This document shows positions 8,189 to 18,189 of a stretch of 39,943 nucleotides of DNA, one piece after another; position 1 is the stretch's first letter, and every line of letters begins with the position of its first letter. The stretch lies in assembly GCF_006517395.1 (NCBI RefSeq), contig NZ_VDCY01000021.1, positions 1 through 39,943 of the forward strand. The letters are read 5' to 3'. The notes under the pieces were generated by a model that was given only the letters and a program-made list of their open reading frames with translations, had not been told where the DNA came from and searched no databases. The position numbers and the translations under genes are program-made. This stretch comes from Terrilactibacillus laevilacticus. Its GTDB lineage: Bacteria > Bacillota > Bacilli > Bacillales > Sporolactobacillaceae.

Positions 8189-8337
8189 GTGTTCAAAAAG
8201 GCGGCAAATTAGAAGCAAGAAGATCAAGGCGGCGCTGTTTTGAGGACCAGAATGTAGGTTTTTACTACATGAGGACCGGAAAAACAAGCCAACGCCGAGA
8301 TTCATAGCTTATCATTTGGTGACTTTTTGAACAACCT
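8189..8337. repeat. Long palindromic repeat element (about 150 bp) in the bceAB-like leader
   Basis: The ends are inverted copies: GTTCAAAAAGGCGGCAAAT at 8191 and the complement of ATTTGGTGACTTTTTGAAC at 8314-8332. The centre is a smaller hairpin, ATGTAG / CTACAT, flanked by GAGGACC on both sides. It has no coding capacity. Elements of this form are dispersed in Bacillus-type genomes. It lies between the TATAAT at 8169 and the ATPase start, so it would be transcribed as the leader. Confidence 0.7.
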
Positions 8338-8363
8338 CTATCAAATTAAGGAGCGTGTTAAAA

Positions 8364-9125
8364 ATGAGGATATTAGAAGCAACTAAAATATATAAAAGCT
8401 ATGGCAATAAATTTAATAAACAAGAGGTATTGAAGGGCATCGATATTAGCGTTGCGGAGGGTGAATTTGTTAGCATTATGGGGGCCTCTGGTTCTGGGAA
8501 AACAACATTACTTAATGTTCTTTCCTCCATTGATCAAGTTAGTCATGGAACAATCCATATTGATGGAAAGGAAATGACCGGAATGAAAGAAAAACAGTTA
8601 GCTGAATTCCGCAAGAATCACTTGGGGTTTATCTTCCAAGAGTATAATTTATTGGATACTCTAACGGTCAAGGAAAATATTCTTTTACCATTATCGATTA
8701 CAAAAGTGTCAAAAAAAGAAGCTGATCAAAAATTTAAAGAGGTCGCTATAGAACTGGGCATTTATGATTTAAAAGATAAATATCCAAATGAAATATCCGG
8801 CGGCCAAAAACAGCGCACGTCTGCAGCCAGGTCATTTATCCATCAGCCAAGCATCATCTTTGCTGACGAACCAACCGGTGCACTCGATTCAAAATCAGCA
8901 TCAGATTTATTAAATAAGCTCAGCGAATTAAACCAGAAACGAAGGGCAACTATTATGATGGTTACTCATGATCCGGTTGCTGCCGGTTATTGCAGCAGGG
9001 TCATTTTTATCAAAGATGGGCAAATATATACACAATTAAATAAAGGGGAAGAAACCAGACAAGCCTTTTTCAATGACATAATGAAAACACAAGCTGTATT
9101 AGGAGGGGTGCAAAATGAGCATTAA
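8364..9125 (+). CDS. ABC transporter ATP-binding protein, BceA-like
   Basis: The 253-residue ATPase of the MacB/LolD/BceA type has Walker [10 protein letters not shown] (about residues 40-48), a Q-loop ([10 protein letters not shown]), signature [15 protein letters not shown], Walker [14 protein letters not shown] and an H-loop (MVTHD). The signature deviates from the usual RVAIARA with TSAARS. The start is the ATG at 8364, ten bases after AAGGAG; a GTG three codons earlier is too close to that site. It overlaps the permease gene by 11 bases, so the two are translationally coupled. With the permease it would remove peptide antibiotics from their lipid II-cycle targets. The substrate cannot be read from the sequence. 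Confidence 0.92.
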   Translation: MRILEATKIYKSYGNKFNKQEVLKGIDISVAEGEFVSIMGASGSGKTTLLNVLSSIDQVSHGTIHIDGKEMTGMKEKQLAEFRKNHLGFIFQEYNLLDTLTVKENILLPLSITKVSKKEADQKFKEVAIELGIYDLKDKYPNEISGGQKQRTSAARSFIHQPSIIFADEPTGALDSKSASDLLNKLSELNQKRRATIMMVTHDPVAAGYCSRVIFIKDGQIYTQLNKGEETRQAFFNDIMKTQAVLGGVQNEH

Positions 9126-11061
9126 TCACCTCATCCTTCGCAACCTGAAAAAAAATCTAAAAAACTATTATCTCTATGTGTTTGCCTTAATTTTTAGCGT
9201 CTCGCTTTATTTCGCATTTGTTACACTGCAGTATGATCCTTCCATGAATGAAGCAAAAGGATCGGTTAAAGGTGCAGCTGCCATTAAAACAGCCGCCATA
9301 TTACTCATTGCCATTGTCTCTATTTTTCTTTTATATGCTAATCAACTTTTTATGAAAAGGCGCAGCAAAGAGATTGGCTTATTCCAATTAATCGGAATGA
9401 CAAAGGGTGGCATCTTCCGCCTCTTAAGTGCTGAGAACTTTATTCTTTATTTCAGTTCTCTACTTATCGGAATCTTTATAGGATTTTCCAGTTCAAAATT
9501 AATGATGATGATTTTATTTAAATTTATGGGTCTTGAGACAAGCACAACACTTCAATTTTCTGAAGAAGCATTCATTCAAACACTCATTGTTTTTTGTGCC
9601 ATCTACCTCCTCATCATGTTGATGAACTATCTATTTATTAAAAGACAAACGATTTTATCCTTATTTAGAGTCATTTCTTCGACAGAAAATAAAGTTAGAA
9701 AAATAAGCGTTTTTGAGATCGTCTTCGGGGCGATGGGCATAGTGTTGATTCTTACAGGCTACTATATTTCATCAAAACTATTTGATGGGGATTTTACAAC
9801 AATGAGCGAACTCTTCATAGCCATGAGTTTTATCCTTGGTTCTGTTATCATCGGGACGTATCTTTTTTATAAAGGATCGGTTACATTTATCACAAATATC
9901 ATTCGAAAAAAGAAGGGCGGTTATTTGAATATTAATGAGGTATTATCCCTCTCTTCCATTATGTTTCGAATGAAATCAAATGCCTTATTATTAACCATTA
10001 TCACAACCGTATCTGCGCTTGCAATTGGCTTATTATCCTTATGCTATATCTCATACTTCTCAGCAGAGAAAAGTGCTGAAAAGAATGTACCATCTCATTT
10101 TTCATTGACAACGACTGAGGATGCAGAACAATTTAAGGCGGCCCTAAAAGCCGAGGACATTGCTTATCGTGAAAAAAGAATTAATGTCATTCAAGTCAAT
10201 GCCAATGTTGCGGAAATAATGGATACTAAGTTAAAAGAATTAAACTTTGATCCAAATAACATGACTCTTCCCGTGATTAGTGACCAATCAGTCAAAGACC
10301 TCAATTTATCGAAGGATGAAACCCTTTTTACGGGATACAATGATATAGTAGAAAAAATAATGTCCCTCAAAGGTTCTGGACAAATTGAATTAAAAGGACA
10401 AAGGGAATCCATCTCTCAGAAATATAAAGGTCTAGAAAAGGAATTCATTCTTCCCTACAATTTCACACATGGTGGCCTACCCGTTGTCATTGTTGACGAA
10501 ACGACTTTTCGGCATTTAAAGAACGATATCAACCCAAAGATTCAGCTCGAATCCTCTCTTTATATTGGAATCGATATCAAAGACAAAGGAAAAATTGAAG
10601 AAGCCAATAATATTTTTCAGGATATGACTATTAGTAAGCATCCTACAAATTTGTCACGTCTTGAAATGAGCAATAATCAGAAACAAGTCATGGGACTAAC
10701 GATGTTCATTGTCGGCTTTCTAGGATTAACCTTTCTAGTTACATCAGGGTGTATTCTGTATTTTAAACAAATGGATGAAAGTGAAGATGAAAAGCCCAAT
10801 TATACGGTATTGAGAAAACTTGGATTCACTCAAGGAGATCTACTAAAAGGAATTCAAGCAAAACAACTCTTTAATTTCGGAATCCCTTTGGTTATTGGGC
10901 TAGTTCATAGTTACTTTGCTGTCAAATCAGGGTGGTTTCTGTTTGGTACCGAGCTTTGGACACCAATGATTGTGGTCATGATTATCTATACGTCCTTGTA
11001 TTCAATTTTCGGATTACTCTCGGTTCTCTATTACAAAAAAGTGATCAAAGAAGCGCTTTAA
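9115..11061 (+). CDS. ABC transporter permease, BceB-like (10 TM)
   Basis: The 648-residue permease has the BceB layout: one N-terminal membrane helix, a cluster of FtsX-like helices (residues about 60-310), a large extracellular domain of about 200 residues (about 320-520), and three to four C-terminal helices. FtsX motifs include [19 protein letters not shown] after the second helix. The extracellular domain is the drug-sensing part in this family. Its start codon lies inside the ATPase gene. The BceR/BceS pair just upstream makes this a self-contained detoxification and sensing module. A strong terminator follows at 11065. The length is typical. Confidence 0.92.
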   Translation: MSINHLILRNLKKNLKNYYLYVFALIFSVSLYFAFVTLQYDPSMNEAKGSVKGAAAIKTAAILLIAIVSIFLLYANQLFMKRRSKEIGLFQLIGMTKGGIFRLLSAENFILYFSSLLIGIFIGFSSSKLMMMILFKFMGLETSTTLQFSEEAFIQTLIVFCAIYLLIMLMNYLFIKRQTILSLFRVISSTENKVRKISVFEIVFGAMGIVLILTGYYISSKLFDGDFTTMSELFIAMSFILGSVIIGTYLFYKGSVTFITNIIRKKKGGYLNINEVLSLSSIMFRMKSNALLLTIITTVSALAIGLLSLCYISYFSAEKSAEKNVPSHFSLTTTEDAEQFKAALKAEDIAYREKRINVIQVNANVAEIMDTKLKELNFDPNNMTLPVISDQSVKDLNLSKDETLFTGYNDIVEKIMSLKGSGQIELKGQRESISQKYKGLEKEFILPYNFTHGGLPVVIVDETTFRHLKNDINPKIQLESSLYIGIDIKDKGKIEEANNIFQDMTISKHPTNLSRLEMSNNQKQVMGLTMFIVGFLGLTFLVTSGCILYFKQMDESEDEKPNYTVLRKLGFTQGDLLKGIQAKQLFNFGIPLVIGLVHSYFAVKSGWFLFGTELWTPMIVVMIIYTSLYSIFGLLSVLYYKKVIKEAL

Positions 11062-11064
11062 CAT

Positions 11065-11111
11065 AAAAGCATAAAGCTCCAGCCAAAGAAGGCCTGGAGC
11101 TTTATGCTTTT
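11065..11111. terminator. Strong intrinsic terminator after the bceAB-like genes
   Basis: An 18-base-pair perfect stem (AAAAGCATAAAGCTCCAG / its complement) with an 11-base loop, followed by TATTTTATT. The A-rich left side lets it serve the convergent selO gene too. The 112 bases from 11112 to selO hold nothing else. Confidence 0.92.
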
Positions 11112-11223
11112 ATTTTATTATTAGATTGTCCAAAGTTACATATCTCTTTCAGACGATCATCATCTATTGTAAAGCCAATATGAATGCCATTAAAATGGAT
11201 AAAAATAATTACACGTTATGTGA

Positions 11224-12687
11224 TCAAGTCCCACAGAAAGTTTTGTAAGGCGTTGTTGACTCACATACTTTCGCATATTCAGTTTGTTCAGTAGAATAAG
11301 CGTAAGGGTTTGAAAGAACACCCAATAGCCGTTGCATTACGTTATAATCCCCTTGTTCCACCGCCGCAGCTAATGCCTCTTCCACCCGATGATTCCGTGG
11401 AATTATCGCAGGATTGCTCTTCTGCATCAACTGAGTAGCGGATGCTTTCGATTCCTGCTGTCTTACTAATCTCGCCTCCCAGCGTTTTTGCCAATCCTTG
11501 AATTCTGTAGCTCCAAATAAGACTGAATCCTCTGGTTTATTTAATGTTAATGCTCGGAAAGTATTCGTATAGTCCGCGCCATATTTCAACATCATACTGA
11601 GGAGGTCACCAATAAGAGTTTCATCCTGTTCCTCTTCATTAAATAATCCAAGTTTTGCTCTCATTCCTCTTAGCCAATTTGATTGATAAAGATCAGCAAA
11701 ATGGGAAATTTTCTCCTGCGCTTTTTCGACAGCCTTATCTTGATGATCATCGATAAGCGGCAATAAGGTTTCAGCAAATCGCGCAAGGTTCCACCCCGCC
11801 ATATGCGGTTGATTACCATAGGCATAGCGACCACGACGGTCAATGGAACTGAATACTGTTTTCGGATCATAGGCATCCATGAAAGCACAAGGACCATAAT
11901 CGATGGTTTCTCCACTAATCGTCATGTTATCAGTATTCATCACCCCATGAACAAAACCAACTAGCTTCCATTTAGAAATAAGCTCCGCTTGCCGCTTGAT
12001 CACTTCTTCAAGGAGTTTGAGATACCGATTCTCATTTTTGGTGATATATGGATAATGCCGATTGATTGTATAGTCAGCTAAAATCCGAAGTTCCTCTTCC
12101 GTTCCCCATTCGGCCGCATATTCAAAAGTACCAACGCGCAGATGACTGGCAGCCACACGAGTAAGAATAGCACCTGGCAGGTTCGTTTCTCGGATAATTG
12201 ACTCACCCGTAGTGACCACCGCTAGACTGCGGGTGGTAGGAATACCCAGTGCATGCATCGCTTCACTAATGATATACTCACGCAGCATGGGTCCAAGCGC
12301 TGCCCGGCCATCACCGCCTCGAGAGTATGGTGTTCTCCCTGAACCCTTAAGTTGAATATCAAACCTCTCACCTTCGAGTGTAATCTGTTCACCTAACAGC
12401 ACCGCGCGTCCGTCCCCTAACATCGTAAAATGTCCGAATTGGTGCCCTGCATAAGCTTGCGCAAGAGGTGCAGCACCTTCAGGAATATCATTTCCAGCAA
12501 ACACAGCTGCCCCATTTTCACTTTGCAGTTCTTGAATGTTCAATCCCAAGGATGTTGCGATAGAGTGATTAAGAATGACCAACTTCGGTGACTGGACGGG
12601 AGTTGGATTGGTACTGGAAAAAAATAATTCCGGCAAACGGGTGTAGCTGTTGTCAAAGTTCCATCCTGCTTTGCTACGCTTTGTCAT
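11224..12687 (-). CDS. selO: Protein adenylyltransferase SelO (YdiU/UPF0061)
   Basis: The 487-residue protein is the kinase-fold SelO, which transfers AMP to Ser/Thr/Tyr of target proteins and protects against oxidative stress. Family landmarks are [20 protein letters not shown] (about residues 77-96), [28 protein letters not shown] (metal-binding Asn/Asp) and [14 protein letters not shown]. The C-terminus ends in FCGT: a Cys stands three residues before the end, where animal SelO has selenocysteine. The length matches the family. The ATG at 12687 follows AAGGAG with a seven-base gap. It is a single-gene unit sharing the terminator at 11065-11111. Confidence 0.95.
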   Translation of the reverse strand: MTKRSKAGWNFDNSYTRLPELFFSSTNPTPVQSPKLVILNHSIATSLGLNIQELQSENGAAVFAGNDIPEGAAPLAQAYAGHQFGHFTMLGDGRAVLLGEQITLEGERFDIQLKGSGRTPYSRGGDGRAALGPMLREYIISEAMHALGIPTTRSLAVVTTGESIIRETNLPGAILTRVAASHLRVGTFEYAAEWGTEEELRILADYTINRHYPYITKNENRYLKLLEEVIKRQAELISKWKLVGFVHGVMNTDNMTISGETIDYGPCAFMDAYDPKTVFSSIDRRGRYAYGNQPHMAGWNLARFAETLLPLIDDHQDKAVEKAQEKISHFADLYQSNWLRGMRAKLGLFNEEEQDETLIGDLLSMMLKYGADYTNTFRALTLNKPEDSVLFGATEFKDWQKRWEARLVRQQESKASATQLMQKSNPAIIPRNHRVEEALAAAVEQGDYNVMQRLLGVLSNPYAYSTEQTEYAKVCESTTPYKTFCGT

Positions 12688-13105
12688 AATTATCTCCTTT
12701 ATATCCTTTTCTTTTTATCATCTATTCCTATATGAAATTTACACAAACATATATGTTATCTAATTAATATCAACACAAAACAGGCACTTTTAATATCTGC
12801 TTATACCTATTTATTATACTTAAACTTAAAGGAATCGAAAGTAAAACGATAGTTAGACGGACTTTGGATAGTTTAAGTGCTTGTTAAAAGAAACGGCAAA
12901 TTAAGGCAGTTTTCTTTGGACCAGCTTTCCACATGATGTGGTAGCTTCAGACGCCAGCCACACGATATTTAACATCGTTAACTTTAACTTTAAATCTTCA
13001 TTGAAGTCAGATTTACATATATGAAAAAATTATAGTATGATGGGAAAGATGTTATTGAGCCTTAGTTGAATTAGAACGAAACAAAATTAAATGAGGACGA
13101 TTTAT
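12688..13105. other. Intergenic region between selO and the amino-acid permease
   Basis: It holds both divergent promoters and a hairpin-containing repeat relic (12876-12975). A GCACTTTTAATATC string at about 12784 resembles the left arm of the inverted repeat at 6034. No riboswitch or T-box was recognised, and there is no open frame worth calling. Confidence 0.4.
12876..12975. repeat. Possible degenerate copy of the palindromic element at 8189-8337
   Basis: GTTAAAAGAAACGGCAAATTA resembles the left end GTTCAAAAAGGCGGCAAATTA at 8191, and TTGGACCAG followed by a CCACATGATGTGG hairpin corresponds to GAGGACCAG and the ATGTAG/CTACAT hairpin. The right end is not recognisable. Confidence 0.4.
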
Positions 13106-14449
13106 ATGAAAAGTCAGAATTTAAAGCGTGGATTAAAAAACAGGCATATTCAACTTATTGCCATAGGGGGCGCAATAGGAACAGGATTATTTTTAGGAGC
13201 TGGAAAATCAATTCATTTTGCCGGTCCATCCATTATGCTTGTTTATTTATGCATCGGGATTGCCGTTTTCTTTATGATGCGAGCACTTGGTGAACTTTTA
13301 GTAGATAATCCTACAACAGGATCTTTTACCAAATTTGCAGAACAATATATTGGTTCCTGGGCAGGTTTCATAACGGGTTGGACCTATTGGTTTTGCTGGG
13401 TTGTAACTGGTATTGCGGAAATTACAGCAATAGGACTTTATGTACATTTTTGGCTTCCAAATGTTCCTCAATGGATACCAGCTCTTATTTGTGTCTTTGT
13501 ATTAGTTTTAATAAACTTAGCCACAGTGAAGGCATTTGGAGAAATTGAATTTTGGTTTGCCTTAATAAAAATTATAACGATTATCGCATTAATCGTCACA
13601 GGGTTTGTACTTGTCATTATGAAGTTTAATGTACATGGTACAAATGCCTCCTTTACACATTTATGGGCACACGGGGGATTTTTCCCGCACGGGGCCTCTG
13701 GGTTTATTTTTTCTTTCCAAATGGCTATATTTGCCTTTGTAGGAATAGAACTTGTTGGTGTAACAGCAGGGGAAGCAGAGGATCCACAAAACACATTACC
13801 GAAAGCCATTAATAGTATCCCACTTCGAATCCTTGTTTTTTACATAGGTGCCTTACTAATCATAATGTCTATCTATCCATGGAACGGGATTGATCCTGAA
13901 AGTAGTCCATTTGTCAAAGTGTTTCAATTAATAGGTATACCTGCTGCTGCTGGTATTATTAATTTTGTTGTTTTGACTTCGGCGGCTTCTTCATGCAATA
14001 GTGGGATATTTAGTACAAGTAGAATGCTTTACATATTATCCCTTGAAGGAAAAGCGCCTAAGTTATTTGGTAAGCTGAATCATCGAAATATACCTTCGGC
14101 AGGCCTATTTGCTTCTACGTCGGTATTACTAATTGGTGTATTGTTGAACTATTTATTGGATGCCACAGCCGTATTTACACTGGTGACAAGTATCGCGACG
14201 ATCTGTTTCTTATGGGTATGGGGGATCATCCTCATTGCACATTTACGTTTTCGATATTTAAATCCTAAACACTCAAGTACATTTAAAATGCCATTTGCTC
14301 CAATCTCAAATTGGATTGTACTAGCATTTTTTGCTTTTGTCGTTGTCGTATTAGGTTTCACAACTGAAACCCGAATGGCTTTATTTGTTACACCTGTTTG
14401 GTTTATTATTTTGGTGCTTGCCTATTTATTTTCTAAAAAAACAAAGTGA
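13106..14449 (+). CDS. cycA: APC-family amino-acid permease, CycA-like (D-Ala/D-Ser/Gly)
   Basis: The 447-residue protein has about 12 membrane helices. It begins KRGLKNRHIQLIAIGGAIGTG, the glycine-rich first helix of the amino-acid transporter subfamily, and follows CycA closely: WAGFITGWTYWFCWVVTG, FAFVGIELVGVTAGEAEDP, PKAINSIPLRILVFY and VLTSAASSCNSGIFSTSRML. CycA imports glycine, D-alanine and D-serine with protons; substrate here is by resemblance only. The start is ATG at 13106, where AGGA lies eight bases upstream; an in-frame ATG five codons earlier overlaps that site. It is monocistronic with a terminator at 14508. Confidence 0.85.
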   Translation: MKSQNLKRGLKNRHIQLIAIGGAIGTGLFLGAGKSIHFAGPSIMLVYLCIGIAVFFMMRALGELLVDNPTTGSFTKFAEQYIGSWAGFITGWTYWFCWVVTGIAEITAIGLYVHFWLPNVPQWIPALICVFVLVLINLATVKAFGEIEFWFALIKIITIIALIVTGFVLVIMKFNVHGTNASFTHLWAHGGFFPHGASGFIFSFQMAIFAFVGIELVGVTAGEAEDPQNTLPKAINSIPLRILVFYIGALLIIMSIYPWNGIDPESSPFVKVFQLIGIPAAAGIINFVVLTSAASSCNSGIFSTSRMLYILSLEGKAPKLFGKLNHRNIPSAGLFASTSVLLIGVLLNYLLDATAVFTLVTSIATICFLWVWGIILIAHLRFRYLNPKHSSTFKMPFAPISNWIVLAFFAFVVVVLGFTTETRMALFVTPVWFIILVLAYLFSKKTK

Positions 14450-14507
14450 AATCAGATAATTCTCTACCCTATATTGTCAAGTTGAATCATGTAAATAATA
14501 TAAACAA

Positions 14508-14540
14508 AGACTGATTGATAAAATGTCAGTCTTCTTTTTT
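14508..14540 (+). terminator. Terminator after the amino-acid permease
   Basis: AGACTGA / TCAGTCT stem around an 11-base loop followed by a CTTCTTTTTTTT tract. The rest of 14541-14700 is AT-rich DNA with nothing recognisable. Confidence 0.8.
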
Positions 14541-14707
14541 TAGGAAAATAATTAAACCCTTCAAATTCATCTTTAATTGAGAATAAACGGCCATAGATGC
14601 TATTGTTATGATTATATATTACACATATCCATTTAGGATAAACGAACGAAACTCTTGAGCGAAACAATAAACTTGTTTTGGATTTAAATTAAAAATGAAC
14701 ATTTTTC

Positions 14708-14761
14708 TTGACAAACAAAAACTATTATTTAATAATTAATATGTAATTATAATGATTATAA
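14708..14761 (+). promoter_or_regulatory. ahpC promoter with a perfect PerR box
   Basis: TTGACA at 14708-14713 and an AATAAT-like -10 at 14731-14736 (17-base spacing) are followed by TTATAATGATTATAA at 14747-14761. That 15-mer matches the PerR consensus TTATAATNATTATAA at every position and would cover the transcription start, so repression by PerR with metal cofactor and induction by peroxide is expected. Confidence 0.85.
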
Positions 14762-14817
14762 ATAATAAAGCTAATTGCTTTGTTATTTTAAATTATATTT
14801 TAGGAGGAAGATACATT

Positions 14818-15381
14818 ATGTCAATTATCGGAAGTGAAGTAAAACCATTTTACGCGAAAGCTTACAAAAACGGTGAGTTCATTGATGTAACTGAACAAGA
14901 CTTAAAAGGTCAATGGAGTGTTGTATGTTTCTACCCAGCGGACTTTTCTTTTGTTTGTCCAACAGAACTTGAAGACTTACAAAATGAATACCCAGCCTTG
15001 AAAGAATTAGGCGTTGAAGTTTATTCAGTATCAACAGATACTCACTTTGTTCATAAAGGATGGCATGATGCATCTGAAAAAATCAATAAAATTACTTACG
15101 CTATGATCGGCGATCCATCACAAACGATCAGCCGTAACTTTGATGTTTTAAACGAAGCTTCAGGTCTTGCTGACCGTGGTACATTTATCATCGATCCCGA
15201 CGGTGTTGTTCAAGCTGCAGAAATTAATGCTGATGGCATCGGCCGTGATGCAAGTGTTCTTGTTAATAAAATCAAAGCTGCACAATATGTTCGCAACAAT
15301 CCAGGCGAAGTATGCCCAGCAAAATGGCAAGAAGGATCTGAAACACTTAAACCAAGTCTTGACCTTGTAGGTAAAATCTAA
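14818..15381 (+). CDS. ahpC: Alkyl hydroperoxide reductase subunit AhpC
   Basis: The 187-residue typical 2-Cys peroxiredoxin reduces H2O2, organic peroxides and peroxynitrite. The peroxidatic Cys is at about residue 47 in [15 protein letters not shown] and the resolving Cys at about 166 in EVCPAKW. AGGAGG at 14802-14807 fixes the ATG at 14818; the frame is open further upstream but only into the promoter. It is followed after 12 bases by ahpF, its NADH-dependent reductant. Full-length and very typical. Codon use looks richer in preferred codons than the neighbours, as for a highly expressed gene. Confidence 0.97.
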   Translation: MSIIGSEVKPFYAKAYKNGEFIDVTEQDLKGQWSVVCFYPADFSFVCPTELEDLQNEYPALKELGVEVYSVSTDTHFVHKGWHDASEKINKITYAMIGDPSQTISRNFDVLNEASGLADRGTFIIDPDGVVQAAEINADGIGRDASVLVNKIKAAQYVRNNPGEVCPAKWQEGSETLKPSLDLVGKI

Positions 15382-15393
15382 GGAGTGCGATAA

Positions 15394-16920
15394 ATGGTAC
15401 TTGAAGCCGATATTAAAGCACAATTAAACCAATATTTGCAATTACTTGAGAATGATATTGTTCTCAAAGTAAGCGCAGGATCTGATAAAGTTTCAACTGA
15501 CATGCTAGCTCTTACCCAAGAGCTAGCTTCCATGTCATCTAGAATTACTGTTGAAGACGCTAAATTAACGAGAACACCCAGCTTTAGTGTCAATCGCATT
15601 GGCGAAGACACGGGCGTCACATTTGCTGGTGTTCCGCTTGGTCACGAATTCACCTCTCTCGTGCTCGCTCTCCTTCAAGTCAGTGGAAGAGCTCCGAAGG
15701 TTGAACAGAGCCTCATTGATAAAATTAAGGGAATAAGTGGAGAATTTCACTTTGAAACATTTGTCAGCTTAACTTGCCACAATTGTCCTGATGTTGTTCA
15801 AGCTCTTAACGTCATGAGTGTTCTCAATCCTAATATTACGCACACCATGATTGATGGTGCAGCGTTTAAAGAAGAAGCGGAAAGTAAGAATGTGATGGCA
15901 GTTCCATCTGTTTTCTTGAATGGTGAATTTTTCAATGGTGGACGTATCTCACTTGAAGAAATCTTGGCTAAAATGGGCAGTGGTTCAGATGCATCTGAAC
16001 TCTCTGATAAAGATCCATACGATGTTCTTGTTGTTGGCGGAGGGCCATCTGGCGCTAGTGCTGCGATCTATGCTGCACGTAAAGGTATTCGCACCGGTAT
16101 CGTTGCTGAACGCTTTGGCGGACAGATTCTCGATACATTGAGTATTGAGAACTTTATCAGTGTAAAAGCCACTGATGGCCCTAAACTCGCTGCAAGTCTT
16201 GAAGAACATGTGAAGGACTATGATATTGATGTCATGAACCTGCAACGCGCGGCCGGCATTGAAAAGAAAGATCTCTTTGAAGTTGAACTAGAAAATGGCG
16301 CTGTACTCAAAAGTAAAAGTGTCATCGTTTCAACTGGTGCACGCTGGCGTAATGTTGGCGTTCCTGGTGAACAAGAGTTCAAAAATAAAGGTGTCGCCTA
16401 CTGCCCACACTGTGATGGTCCATTATTTGAAGGCAAAGATGTTGCTGTTATTGGTGGCGGTAACTCAGGTATTGAAGCAGCGATTGACCTTGCTGGAATC
16501 GTCAAACACGTCACTGTGCTTGAATTTATGCCAGAACTCAAAGCTGACGATGTCCTTCAAAAACGCTTATATAGCCTACCTAACGTCACAGTATTGAAAA
16601 ACGTTCAAACGAAAGAAATCACAGGTACTGATAAAGTCAATGGCATCAGCTACATTGACCGTGAAACCGGTGAAGAAGGCCACATCGAATTGCAAGGTGT
16701 GTTTGTTCAAATCGGACTCGTACCAAATACCGAGTGGCTTGGTGATACGGTTGAACGCGAACGTGGTGAAATCCTCGTTGATAAACGTGGGACAACAAAC
16801 GTCCCTGGATTATTTGCCGCAGGTGACTGTACAAATAGCCCGTATAAACAAATCATTATTTCAATGGGATCCGGAGCAAATGCCGCACTAGGTGCCTTTG
16901 ATTATCTTATTCGGAATTAA
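15394..16920 (+). CDS. ahpF: Alkyl hydroperoxide reductase subunit AhpF
   Basis: The 508-residue flavoprotein passes electrons from NADH to AhpC. The N-terminal double thioredoxin-like domain holds CHNCPD (about residues 128-133). The FAD domain starts with VLVVGGGPSGASAAIYAARKG (about 210-230). The NAD domain follows VAVIGGGNSGIEAA, preceded by the thioredoxin-reductase-like CPHCDG (about 336-341). The C-terminal FAD signature is GLFAAGDCTNSPYKQI. An AGGAG site lies before the ATG, and the gene is in one operon with ahpC under the PerR box. A terminator follows at 16957. Length and all redox Cys are intact. Confidence 0.97.
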   Translation: MVLEADIKAQLNQYLQLLENDIVLKVSAGSDKVSTDMLALTQELASMSSRITVEDAKLTRTPSFSVNRIGEDTGVTFAGVPLGHEFTSLVLALLQVSGRAPKVEQSLIDKIKGISGEFHFETFVSLTCHNCPDVVQALNVMSVLNPNITHTMIDGAAFKEEAESKNVMAVPSVFLNGEFFNGGRISLEEILAKMGSGSDASELSDKDPYDVLVVGGGPSGASAAIYAARKGIRTGIVAERFGGQILDTLSIENFISVKATDGPKLAASLEEHVKDYDIDVMNLQRAAGIEKKDLFEVELENGAVLKSKSVIVSTGARWRNVGVPGEQEFKNKGVAYCPHCDGPLFEGKDVAVIGGGNSGIEAAIDLAGIVKHVTVLEFMPELKADDVLQKRLYSLPNVTVLKNVQTKEITGTDKVNGISYIDRETGEEGHIELQGVFVQIGLVPNTEWLGDTVERERGEILVDKRGTTNVPGLFAAGDCTNSPYKQIIISMGSGANAALGAFDYLIRN

Positions 16921-16956
16921 TTAAAAGACAAACTCTTATTTCATTACATTATATTA

Positions 16957-16992
16957 AGATCGCTATACAAACACGTATAGCGGTCTTTTTTT
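16957..16992 (+). terminator. Terminator after ahpCF
   Basis: GATCGCTATA / TATAGCGGTC stem (one G-T type pair) with an ACAAACACG-type loop and a TTTTTTT tail. Confidence 0.88.
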
Positions 16993-17078
16993 CATTGAAG
17001 TAATAGCAGGAAAATCATTGTAAACAATAGAATACAGTTATCAGAGTTAAAACTAAAGATTGAGAAGGAGTTGTTTGT

Positions 17079-17510
17079 GTGAGCATCCAATTTAATAAAG
17101 TTCAGGATATTCTAGAAAATTACAAAACCAGCACTTATGAGAAAAATGTGGAGAAATTTTTATCTGCTTATGCTTCGGATGTCCATATCTATGACTGCTG
17201 GGAAAACTGGGAATATGTCGGAATTGATCGCTGGAGAGAGATGGTAGTGGCTTGGTTTGATGATTTAAACAAAGACAATATACTTCTTAAAACAGACTTT
17301 GATGACTTAGCTATTGAAGAAGATTCTCGTCTCGCTTTCATTCATTGTAAGGCAACATTTGCAGCCCACAACCCATCTGGCGAAATCCTTCGTCAGTTAT
17401 CCAACAGATTCACATTCTGTATAAAAAAAGAAAATGATTCTTGGCTCATAACGCATGAACATTCATCATTGCCTATCAAAATGGAAACAGGTAAAGGAAT
17501 TTTTGACTGA
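17079..17510 (+). CDS. SnoaL/NTF2-like fold protein
   Basis: The 143-residue protein has the NTF2-like cone pattern: an N-terminal helix with EKFLSAYASDVHIYD (about residues 26-40), then alternating strands with FIHCKATFAAHN and FTFCIKKENDSWLITHEHSS near the C-terminus. Proteins of this DUF4440/SnoaL-like group are small, often of unknown function. The GTG at 17079 follows AAGGAG by eight bases. It stands alone downstream of the ahpCF terminator. The SWLITHEHSS ending is common in YybH-like members. No catalytic function can be assigned. Confidence 0.75.
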   Translation: MSIQFNKVQDILENYKTSTYEKNVEKFLSAYASDVHIYDCWENWEYVGIDRWREMVVAWFDDLNKDNILLKTDFDDLAIEEDSRLAFIHCKATFAAHNPSGEILRQLSNRFTFCIKKENDSWLITHEHSSLPIKMETGKGIFD

Positions 17511-17761
17511 AGTATAGCCTCCGAACTCCTTATCATTTTTAATGCATATAGGGCTACTCAAAATATAATGATTGGTTACGATTTGATGAATTTCCCCATT
17601 AACGTTGTCTTTATGGAACTGTACTGAATATGCGAGCGGTTCTTTTCCTCTATAGGATCAGCATAAGAAATGGGAGACAATACACTCTGCATATACTTGT
17701 GCACCGGATGATGATATATCTCCAGCACCGCCAGAGATTAAAATCAATGGACATGTTTTAG

Positions 17762-18013
17762 AAAAGAGAACGGCTTTATTTACCTAAACATAAATGTTCA
17801 CGATGTTTTCCGCGTAAACCCAATTCCTTAGCATATACTCATTTTCACAAAAAGCACCATGTGGATTTAGTTATTGGAGATAGAGAATTGGACTTATTAC
17901 CAGCAAAAGAATTAGGCATCCGAGCGTGCATTTTTCAGGGTAAGAGTGATATAGCTGATTATCATTTAGGGCATTACTCGGATTTTTTTAAAATTGATTT
18001 TTCGTGTGCGTAA
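17762..18013 (+). pseudogene. HAD-superfamily hydrolase, C-terminal remnant
   Basis: A frame of 83 codons without a start codon keeps two HAD landmarks: FPRKPNSLAY, which matches the motif III Lys region (RKP), and VIGDRELDLLPAKELGIRACIF, which matches motif IV with the metal-binding Asp residues. Motif I (DxDGT) and the cap region are absent upstream, so the phosphatase core is gone. It is probably the end of a decayed haloacid-dehalogenase-like phosphatase gene of about 200 residues. Just upstream, in another frame, lies the unrecognised fragment at 17656-17787. Confidence 0.65.
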
Positions 18014-18124
18014 GTGGTTGAATGATAATAGAGTTAAAGAGTCTAGATATTTATTTTTTTGTCGCTAAGATGGTTTAATTCTTAGTGTACTAATAGAGAT
18101 ATTACTTTAATAAATATTGACCAT

Positions 18125-18175
18125 ACAAAAAAAATTTTAAAAAAAACCTCCAATCCAAGATGAATCAAAGGTTTT
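18125..18175 (-). terminator. Terminator of mqo
   Basis: On the minus strand AAAACCT and AGGTTTT pair across a 19-base loop and are followed by a long T-rich run (plus-strand A-tract 18127-18146). Confidence 0.7.
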
Positions 18176-18189
18176 GATAAAAATATCTC

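Larger units (their letters stand above)
17511..18189. other. Gene-poor interval with relics
   Basis: The interval contains the HAD relic at 17762-18013 and the mqo terminator at 18125-18175. A 43-codon frame at 17656-17787 (DQHKKWETIHSAYT... ending at TAA) looks coding in composition but has no start codon and is not recognised; it may be the tail of another lost gene. Nothing else is supportable. Confidence 0.4.

Noticed and set aside
12780-13090. T-box or riboswitch before the amino-acid permease
   Set aside because: No T-box sequence, specifier stem or antiterminator/terminator pair could be found.
14752-14817. Longer AhpC with 22 extra N-terminal residues
   Set aside because: The extension runs through the PerR box and has no ribosome binding site; AGGAGG points to 14818.
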